Shown: positions 57,620-64,000 of the stretch, piece after piece
How positions within the stretch are numbered: position 1 is the stretch's first letter
Layout: the number at the start of each line of letters is the position of its first letter
Source: RPQJ01 sp963777725
Lineage (GTDB): Bacteria > Pseudomonadota > Gammaproteobacteria > Steroidobacterales > Steroidobacteraceae
Length of the DNA: 64,000 bases
Direction: 5' to 3'
Assembly (NCBI GenBank): GCA_963777725.1
Contig: CAVZRR010000015.1
Span: 62,001-126,000, forward strand
The notes under the pieces: model-generated
Databases searched by the model: none
Told to the model about the DNA's origin: nothing
The model's input: only the letters and a program-made list of their open reading frames with translations
Made by a program: the position numbers and the translations under genes

Positions 57620-58290
57620 GTGATCGTGCTGGCTCGAATCGTCCTTCGGTTACTCGCCGACCTGGCCGGCCTCGTTGTGTTGTCGCTCAGACCTCGGCGA
57701 TCTGTCGAGGCGGAGAACCTCTTTCTCCGCCGGGAACTCGCGCTGTACCAGGAGCGCGGCGTCAAGCCGAGGCGCGTTGACGCCGCGACGCGGGTGTCGC
57801 TGGCGTTGCTTTCCCGGCTCTTCGATTGGCGCGATGCCCTGGTCGTGGTTCGGCCCGAGACGCTGATCCGCTGGCACCGAGCGGGCTGGCGCCTGTTCTG
57901 GCGCATCAAATCAAGACCGGGACGACCGCCGATTCCGCTGGAGCTGCGCCAGCTGATCCGACGCATGGCGACCGAGAATCCGCTCTGGGGCGAAGAACGG
58001 ATCGCCAATGAATTGCTGCTGAAGCTCGGCCTGCGGGTCTCCCCGCGGACGGTGCGCAAGTACATGCCGAAGCGACCGCCGGGGCACCCGCGAGGCGATC
58101 AGCGTTGGGCGACTTTCCTGCGCAATCACGCGCGCGCGACTGTCGCCTGTGATTTCTTCGTGGTGGTCACGGCGACATTCCGACTGCTCTACGTGTTCGT
58201 GGTCATCGAGCACGGGCCACCGCCGAGTTGTGCGCGTCGCTGTCACGGCGCACCCGACCGCGGCATGGTCCCTGCAGCAGTTGCGGGAGG
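57620..58290 (+). pseudogene. 5-prime part of a DDE integrase-core transposase, split by IS21
   Basis: The frame reads LARIVLRLLADLAGLVVLSL, AENLFLRRELALYQERGVKP, RHRAGWRLFWRIKSRPGRPP-like and GEERIANELLLKLGLRVSPR, then TVACDFFVVVTATFRLLYVF with the first catalytic aspartate region. A one-base shift near 58210 restores HRRVVRVAVTAHPTAAWSLQ. Then the IS21-family element begins. It belongs to the IS481/IS3-like integrase group. The 3-prime part lies beyond the insertion at about 60713-61141. Confidence 0.82.
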
Positions 58291-58348
58291 TGTCAACTAT
58301 CTTGACCGGCGACAAATATCTTGGCCGGTGTGATGGGGATCGGTTCCG

Positions 58349-59142
58349 CTACTTCCTTGGGCTGACCTTGGGCTTTGCGGCGGCTTTGCCCTCGGCCGCC
58401 TTTCTGCGGTAGCTCTCCACGTTCAGTTCGAAGATCGTCGAGTGGTGCACGAGGCGGTCCACCGCCGCGACGGTCATCGCCGCTTCCGGGAACACCTGCT
58501 CCAGGCGGAGAACGGCTGGTTGGCCGTGATGGCGATGCTCTTGCGTTCGTAGCGTTCGGAGATCAGCTCGAACGGGACGCTGCTCTCGGCCTGGTCGCGG
58601 CGGACGTAACTGAAGTCGTCGAGGATCAGCAGGTCGAAGCGATCGAGCCGGGCGAGTTCGGCGGGCAAGCGCAGATCGCGACGTGCGGCCTGCAGGCGCT
58701 GCACCAGGTCGCCGGTGCGCGTGAACAGCACGCGCCAACCGCGGTCGATCAGTCCATGACCGATGGCGGCGATGAGGTGCGACTTGCCGACGCCGGGCGG
58801 GCCGAACAGCAGCACGTTGGCGCCCTGGTCGAGCCAGCCGTCGCCTTCGATCAGCGCGGCGATATGCGGCTTGGAGACGCTCGGCACGGCGGCGAAGTCG
58901 AAGCTGTCGATCGACTTGTCGGGCGGCAGGTCCGACTCGGCACGATGACGCGCGAGGCGGCGCGTCTCGCGCTCGGCCATCTCCTGCTCGAACAGCACGG
59001 ACAGCAGCCGCTCGGCGCGCCAGCCTTCGCGATCGGACTGCGCCGCGAGATCGGTCCACAGACGCTTGATCGTCGGCAATCGCAGGTCGGTGAGCATCAG
59101 CGGCAAGCGCGCCGCGTCGGCCGAAGCGCGGGCGGCGCTCAC
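58349..59142 (-). CDS. istB: IS21 transposition helper ATPase IstB, frameshifted at the C-terminus
   Basis: A DnaC-like AAA+ protein of about 264 residues that helps IstA choose targets. It has LTDLRLPTIKRLWTDLAAQS, Walker A LLFGPPGVGKSHL, DLLILDDFSYVRRDQAES (Walker B) and SIAITANQPFSAW. A one-base shift near 58500 moves the end (EQVFPEAAMTVAAVDRLVHH, STIFELNVESYRRKAAEGK) into another frame. The start overlaps the istA stop. Confidence 0.92.
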
Positions 59143-60617
59143 GGCTGGACCCCGACCAACTGGTCATACGCTGCAAGCGGCGGCAGACGCACCTGCACGC
59201 TCGGCTGCAGGGGGATGCGCGGAGCAAACTCGGCCCGCAACACCTCGAGGTCCGGCAACGCGCCGGCGTCGCCGATCTCCGCGAGGCGACGCGCGACATC
59301 CGCTTCACCGGCGGTCTGCGCCAGCTCGAGCAGGCTGACCATGGTCTTGGCAGCCCGAGCCTCCGGAAGTCGCTCGATCAGCCGGCGCCAGGTGTCGCGA
59401 TACTCCGAACGCGGGAACAGCGCGTCGCGCATCCGCCAACGCACTAGGGCGCCGGGCTTGCGCTTGAGCGCCGGCAGGACGTGCCGGAAGTCGATGACCG
59501 GCGTGCCGCGCAGGGCGCGCGGCGCGCGCAACACGCACACGCCGCCGAGCATCGCCTCGATGCGATCGGCGTAGACGCGTACCTTGAGCCGATGCCCGAC
59601 CAGGCGCGACGGCACCGAATACGGCACGGCACGCACGGTGAAGATCGCGAACTTGGTAACCCGCGCATCAACCTCCTCGTACTCGTTCGTGCGCCGCGTC
59701 GGCAGCGGTCGCAGGCAGGCACGCTCGACGGCCAGCGCCTTGGCGATCCGGCCGTTGGCGCGCGCCGTCACCTCGGCGAGGAAGTGGCGGTACGCCTCCA
59801 GCGTGTCGAACTCGCGGTGGCCGCGCAGCAGGAGCGCCTGATCGACGAAGTGCTTGAGCGTGCCCTGGCGAGCCTCGATCGAGCCGTTCTCGTGGCTGGC
59901 CCCGCGGTTGTTGCGCGATGGGACCATGCCGTAGTGCGCACACAGCCACTCGTAGCGGCGGGTCAGATCCTCCCGCTCGGCGAGGTTACGGAACGCCGCG
60001 GACAGGCTGTCTGTGCGATGCTCGTGCGGCGATCCACCGAGCTCCCACAGTGCATCCTGCAGTCCGGCCGAGAGGTCGAGGAAGCACTCGCCGCCGAGCA
60101 CGACCGCCACGTGGCGCCAGCCCGAGTAGGCCAGCGCAAACTGATACAGCAGGTGCTGGAACGGGGCGCCGGCGATGTACACGCCGAGCTCCGTGGCATG
60201 GGTGAAGTCCGACAGTCCGAGCCGGCCCGGCTCGTGCAGTTGAGCGAAGAACACCTCGCGCTCCGGACCCTCGAACGCTCGCCAGCGACGCACGCGCCGC
60301 TGCAGGGTCCGCAGCACGGCGCTCGAGTAAACGCTCGGATGCCGCCGCTGCAGCTCCTCGAGCACGGTGACGGCGGTCAGGCCCGGCGCCGCGCGCAGCA
60401 TCGGCAGCACCTCCGCGTCCCAGACGGCCGCCAGCGGGTCGGAGCGTGTCCGCCATGTTCGTGGCGCTCGCTGCGACGGCAGCCCGTCCAGGCGCTCCAG
60501 GCGCCGGGCCGTCCGCTCGCTGATGCCGACCTTGGCGGCGGCGGCCTCCTGGCCGAGCCGCTGCCGAAACTGCTTGTACTTGATCACTTGATGGTCCGTG
60601 ACTCGCTTGCCGGGCAT
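59139..60617 (-). CDS. istA: IS21 transposase IstA
   Basis: A 492-residue transposase, intact. It has an N-terminal helix-turn-helix (GQEAAAAKVGISERTARRLE), a second DNA-binding region (LRTLQRRVRRWRAFEGPERE) and an RNase H-like core. GRLGLSDFTHATELGVYIAG carries the first aspartate, and NNRGASHENGSIEARQGTLK carries the final glutamate. The C-terminus is basic. It is paired with istB by a short overlap. Confidence 0.94.
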   Translation of the reverse strand: MPGKRVTDHQVIKYKQFRQRLGQEAAAAKVGISERTARRLERLDGLPSQRAPRTWRTRSDPLAAVWDAEVLPMLRAAPGLTAVTVLEELQRRHPSVYSSAVLRTLQRRVRRWRAFEGPEREVFFAQLHEPGRLGLSDFTHATELGVYIAGAPFQHLLYQFALAYSGWRHVAVVLGGECFLDLSAGLQDALWELGGSPHEHRTDSLSAAFRNLAEREDLTRRYEWLCAHYGMVPSRNNRGASHENGSIEARQGTLKHFVDQALLLRGHREFDTLEAYRHFLAEVTARANGRIAKALAVERACLRPLPTRRTNEYEEVDARVTKFAIFTVRAVPYSVPSRLVGHRLKVRVYADRIEAMLGGVCVLRAPRALRGTPVIDFRHVLPALKRKPGALVRWRMRDALFPRSEYRDTWRRLIERLPEARAAKTMVSLLELAQTAGEADVARRLAEIGDAGALPDLEVLRAEFAPRIPLQPSVQVRLPPLAAYDQLVGVQP

Positions 60618-60712
60618 CGCGACCCCTCGCTCCTACGTCGAGGGGGCACTGTAAGCCCCACCACCAAGCGCCCCCGGCCGGCGGCGCTAACCGGCCAAGA
60701 TAGTTGTCGTCA

Positions 60713-61141
60713 GCCGGTCAGGACTTTGGATTTGGCCGTTCCCACTGTTACCTGATTCACATCCGGACAGCATCTTCGCGCGGAGCTTGGACGAATCGAC
60801 CAGGAATCTCAGCTTCACCGTTCTGAATCGCCGCCGCACAGCCCGAACGCCAATGCGATCTTCGAACGGGTGATTTGAACGATTCGACGCGAGTGTCTGG
60901 ACTGGTTGATACCGCTGTCGGAGTCGCATCTGCGATCGGTCCTGGGGCATGGGTGGGTCATTACAACCACGGACGCCCGCACATGGCGCTCGGTCCAGGC
61001 GTGCCGGACCCTCCATCGGAGGTCGTGCCGTCTTTGACATCACCAACCCGCCATCGGATCGGCGAGCGCCTCGGCGTGCGCGCCAGATCGGTGCTGGGTG
61101 GCTTGCATCACGAATATCTGCTGGTGCCCGCGTTAGCGTGA
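60713..61141 (+). pseudogene. 3-prime remnant of the interrupted DDE transposase
   Basis: Beyond the IS21 element, scattered frames give DSIFARSLDES, AICERV-like and RECLDWLIPLSESHLRSVL, then GAWVGHYNHGRPHMALGPGV and PDPPSEVVPSL. These are the last third of the integrase-core transposase whose first part is at 57620-58290. Besides the insertion there are several frameshifts, so it is a decayed gene. Confidence 0.75.
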
Positions 61142-61316
61142 TCGGGTAATTGCGGAGCACAGGCCGGCCTCACAATGCCAACGGCGTGTCGGAGAGTCGC
61201 ATCACGCTGCAACGCGGATTGTTCAAGAATCTCGAATAGATAAGTTAGATTGAGACTATTTATCACCCTAATTGCCAGGCGTAACTTGGTCCCCGCACGC
61301 AACGGAGGATCCAACC

Positions 61317-61439
61317 ATGTTTACCCGCAACAACATCGACCACTTCGCCACCCGCGTCCTGTCCAGCCTCGTCGTCACCGTGGCAATCGTCTTGGGCTCG
61401 CTGGCCTACGCCGTCAGCCACATCCAGGTCGTTGCCTGA
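61317..61439 (+). CDS. Small single-helix membrane protein
   Basis: A 40-residue frame starting with ATG, with GGAGGA seven bases upstream (ACGGAGGATCCAACC before the ATG), an excellent ribosome-binding site. It reads MFTRNNIDHFATRVLSSLVV followed by TVAIVLGSLAYAVSHIQVVA. Residues about 17-36 form one hydrophobic helix with a short charged N-terminus. No family was recognised. The strong initiation signal is the main support. Confidence 0.6.
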   Translation: MFTRNNIDHFATRVLSSLVVTVAIVLGSLAYAVSHIQVVA

Positions 61440-61529
61440 CATGTGGCCGCTGGGGTCTGGGTCGCGTGATCCGAGCTGACGATCACGCGCCCCGGACGAC
61501 GAGTGCTCCACCGACGGCGCAGTTCGCGA

Positions 61530-62520
61530 TCACCGATTCGAAGTTGCCTCCGGCCTTGACCCAATCGCGTTCATTGCGGCCATGGTATTCAGGTCGAGGG
61601 CCTCGTCAAATGGCTGCGGCTGCGAGCTCAGCATGACGATGACGAGATCGCGACCCTTGTCCATGTACACGTACTGACCGTGTATGCCGATGGCCAGCAT
61701 CACCGCTGGGTCGGAACCGGTAACCCACACTTGGTTGCGATAGTGCCATCCAGGGGCATCGTCGCCGTAGACACCCTTAGCAAAGCACTCCTTGGAGGTG
61801 CCGTCGCCCTTGACGGTATCCGCGATCCAGTCTGCCGGAACAACTTGTCGTCGGTCGAACGCGCCGTCGTTGATCATCATGAGGCCGAAGTGTGGCCAGA
61901 TCGCGCGCAGGCACTCATGCCCAGCGCCCACATACGGGAAGCCCAGTAGAGTCCACCACGATCGTCGCGTCGTGCTGCGTAGCGAGCCTGGACCAGATCT
62001 CCGCTTCGAGAAGAGTGGCAGGCGTGCGCCCATCGCTCGCTCGAGGACCATGCCTAGAACGTTGGCACAGACCGTGCGGTACTGGAACCGCGAGCCATTG
62101 GCCATGTCCTGTCCGTCGAGGGACCGGGCGTAGTCCAGCAGGGTTCGCGGGGTCGAGTCGCTGACGAGCGCCGGTCGCCAGCCAACCACCGCAGCTTCTT
62201 CCAGAAATCCGTCTCACGGTCGGCATAGTCTTCCGCGTACTGCGCCCCGGCCGTCATGTCCAGCAGTTGCCTGATCGTCGTGCCTTGCCACGCCGCGCTG
62301 TCCAGTTCGGGCAGATACCGGGTGATCAATGACCGCGACGGCTCCAGCTGGTCGCGGTCAACGGCGATGCCGGCCAGCATGCCAACGAAGCACTTGGTGA
62401 CCGAGTTCAACAGGTGGTGTGAACGGACGGTCATCCCATTGAAGTAGTGTTCAGTAATGACACGGCTGTTGTGGACGACGAGAAATGCAATCCCGCTACA
62501 CTCCCCCCGATCAGGGAGAG
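61530..62520 (-). pseudogene. Class C beta-lactamase-like serine hydrolase, frameshifted and N-terminally short
   Basis: Fragments GIAFLVVHNSRVITEHYFNG, LLNSVTKCFVGMLAGIAVDR (S-x-x-K nucleophile motif SVTK) and ELDSAAWQGTTIRQLLDMTA are followed, after a shift near 62170, by TPRTLLDYARSLDGQDMANG and CANVLGMVLERAMG. A further break leads to FGLMMINDGAFDRRQVVPAD, WHYRNQVWVT and YMDKGRDLVIVMLSSQPQPF. The usual first 60 to 70 residues are not visible before the divergent gene begins. The family includes esterases and peptidases as well as beta-lactamases, so resistance should not be assumed. Confidence 0.72.
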
Positions 62521-62526
62521 AGCCGC

Positions 62527-64000
62527 GTGACGACGGGCGCACCGAGGGGGAGGGCAATAGCTTCTGGGACCGACTGCGTCGCCGCAAGGTGGTGCAGTGG
62601 GGCATTGCGCTACGCCGCGGGTGCCTGGGGTCTGCTGCAGGTGCTGCAGTTTCTCGCCGACACGTATGACTGGCCCGCGCAGGTGTTGCGGCTCGTTACT
62701 CTGGCATTCGCAATCGGCCTCCCCATCGCCCTGACGCTCGCCTGGTACCACGGCGACCGCGGCCACCAGAAGCCCGTCCGCGCCGAGATCGCAATCGTCG
62801 CGCTGCTGCTCGTGCTCGGGGGCGGCGCTCTCTGGTTCTACAGCCACCGCGGCGCCCCGGCACCGACCGTCACTCCGTCGTCGACTGCGGCACCTGGTCC
62901 CGCGGCGACCACCGCCCCGGCAGACGCTCGCCCCTCGATCGCCGTGCTGCCGTTCGAGAACCGCAGTGATGAGGCAAAAGGATGCTTTCTTCGTCGACGG
63001 CGTCCATGACGACATCCTGACGCAACTCACCAAGATCGGCGCGATGAAGGTCATCGCCCGCACCTCCGTCGAGCAGTTCCGCGACACGCAACTCTCGACG
63101 AAAGCGATCGGCGAGAAACTCGGCGTGACACGGGTCCTCGAAGGCAGTGTGCAGCGCGCCGGCGACCGGGTCCGGGTAACAGCCCAGCTGATCGATACGA
63201 CGAGCGACGCCCACTTGTGGGCCGAGTCCTACGATCGTGAACTGACGGCCGCCAACATCTTCGCGATCCAGAGCGAAGTCGCCACATCGATCGCCGCTGC
63301 ACTCGAGACCACGCTGACGGCCGCCGAGAAGGCGCGCGTCAACATCGTGCCGACACGGAATCTCGCAGCGTGGGAGGCGTATCAACTCGGCCGGCAACGC
63401 ATGGCGCGACGCACCGCCGAGACCCTTGCCGACGCCGAGCGCTTCTTCCAGAAGGCGATCGACCTCGATCCAGAAGTTCGCGCTGGCCTACGTGGGCCTG
63501 TCGGACTCGCTGACCTTGCAGATCGAGCATGCAGGCGCGCAGGAGGACGTCAACCTCGCCAGGGCTGACGCAGCAGTCGGGACGGCCCTGGAACTCGACC
63601 CGACCCTGGCCGAGGCGTGGGCGTCCTCGGCGCTCATCCGCAGCTTCCGGAGGCAATACGATCGCGCTGATCCGTTGTACCGTCGCTCGATCGCACTGAA
63701 TCCGAACTATGCCGCCGCCTACCAGCGGTTCAGCCGGAATGCCGGAGGTCTCGGTCACCGTGACGAAGCGCTGGCTGCGGCGGAGAAGGCCGTCGAACTC
63801 GATCCACTGTCGGCCATCGTCAATACGGATCTGGGCCGGGCACTGGTGTCGGTCGGGCGATTCGCCGAGGCTGCGGACCGCTTCCGGAAGGCCAATGAGA
63901 TCGATCCCGAGATGCCCATGCCGTACAGGCAGGCGGGCCTCCTCGAGGCCTACGCGCGAAATCGATTTGCCGACGCAGTGCCGCTGCTGCAGAAAGCCGC
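62527..64000 (+). CDS. Membrane-anchored TPR protein of the adenylate-cyclase-associated type, partial and frameshifted
   Basis: The N-terminus, over two frames, reads NSFWDRLRRRKVVQWGIA then AAGAWGLLQVLQFLADTYDW. It is followed by two membrane helices and a Pro/Ala/Thr linker. Next come RPSIAVLPFENRSDE, a shift near 62980, and VDGVHDDILTQLTKIGAMKV with LGVTRVLEGSVQRAGDRVRV. These are the FlgO/TolB-like segments found between CadC- or cyclase-type domains and TPR arrays. TPR repeats start at about 63400 (AERFFQKAIDLDP, ALELDPTLAEAWAS, AVELDPLSAIVNTDLGRALV) and continue past the window end. The function is unknown; a regulatory or scaffold role is likely. Confidence 0.78.

Larger units (their letters stand above)
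58291..60712 (-). mobile_element. IS21-family insertion sequence
   Basis: About 2.4 kb with istA and istB on the minus strand. The ends carry the multiple terminal repeats of IS21 elements: on the left ACTATCTTGACCGG and AATATCTTGGCCGG, on the right the inverted CCGGCCAAGATAGT. The outer TG...CA boundaries are set at 58291 and about 60712. A target-site duplication could not be identified with confidence. It is inserted in a DDE transposase gene. Confidence 0.85.

Noticed and set aside
58285..60725. A precise target-site duplication for the IS21 element
   Set aside because: The bases next to the two TG/CA ends do not give a convincing matching repeat, so the boundaries are left approximate.
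59481..60755. A 424-residue plus-strand frame opposite istA
   Set aside because: istA has full IS21 transposase motifs on the minus strand; the antisense product has none and runs past the IS end.

Overview
The window looks like a chromosomal segment of a high-GC gammaproteobacterium, most plausibly near the Xanthomonadales/Lysobacterales. The reason is synteny: pilA-pilB-pilC-pilD-coaE-zapD-yacG on the minus strand, with pilR, pilS and a divergent sucC-sucD next to them, is a gammaproteobacterial type IV pilus neighbourhood. This is inference from gene order and protein motifs; no database search was possible.

Layout. 1-5 kb: end of a ParE-type toxin-antitoxin pair, an aldehyde dehydrogenase/NADPH oxidoreductase pair, an MFS transporter and a thiopurine methyltransferase. 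5-13.5 kb: the pilus assembly, coaE, zapD and yacG string, with toxin-antitoxin pairs placed in its junctions. pilA has a sigma-54 promoter and a strong terminator. 13.8-17.3 kb: a badly frameshifted membrane sulfatase and an O-antigen-ligase-like gene, possibly for pilin or surface glycan modification. 17.3-21 kb: pilR and pilS, with a mazEF pair between them. 21-23.5 kb: sucCD. 23.5-28.5 kb: a decayed higBA locus and a four-gene minus-strand operon (flavin reductase, M20 hydrolase, DUF1611, PGM1-type ATP-grasp ligase). 28.5-38 kb: acyl-CoA synthetase, pyruvate-dehydrogenase-like E1a/E1b/E2, an acyl carrier protein, a LolD/FtsX-type ABC exporter and an AttH-like lipocalin. 38-46.5 kb: a YpfJ-type protease, a small unknown protein, an orphan GroEL, a large class V aminotransferase, a MauG-type peroxidase/phosphoesterase/cytochrome c cassette and vapBC.

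46.7-57.5 kb: a tRNA-Phe followed by an island of visibly lower GC. It holds Vsr, a C5 DNA methyltransferase, two unknown proteins and a gene of about 5.5 kb that joins a PD-(D/E)xK nuclease motif to a HerA/FtsK-like ATPase. This resembles DptH-type restriction motors but has no dnd or dpt partners in view, and it is the best candidate for an undescribed defence system. 57.5-64 kb: a transposase split by an IS21-family element, a small membrane protein, a serine beta-lactamase-like remnant and a TPR regulator-like gene running off the end.

Many genes carry single-base frameshifts. They are sparse in the core operons (about one per few kb) but dense in pilA, the glycan genes, the defence island and the right end. 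Some are probably uncorrected long-read errors, so broken reading frames should not be taken as proven pseudogenes.
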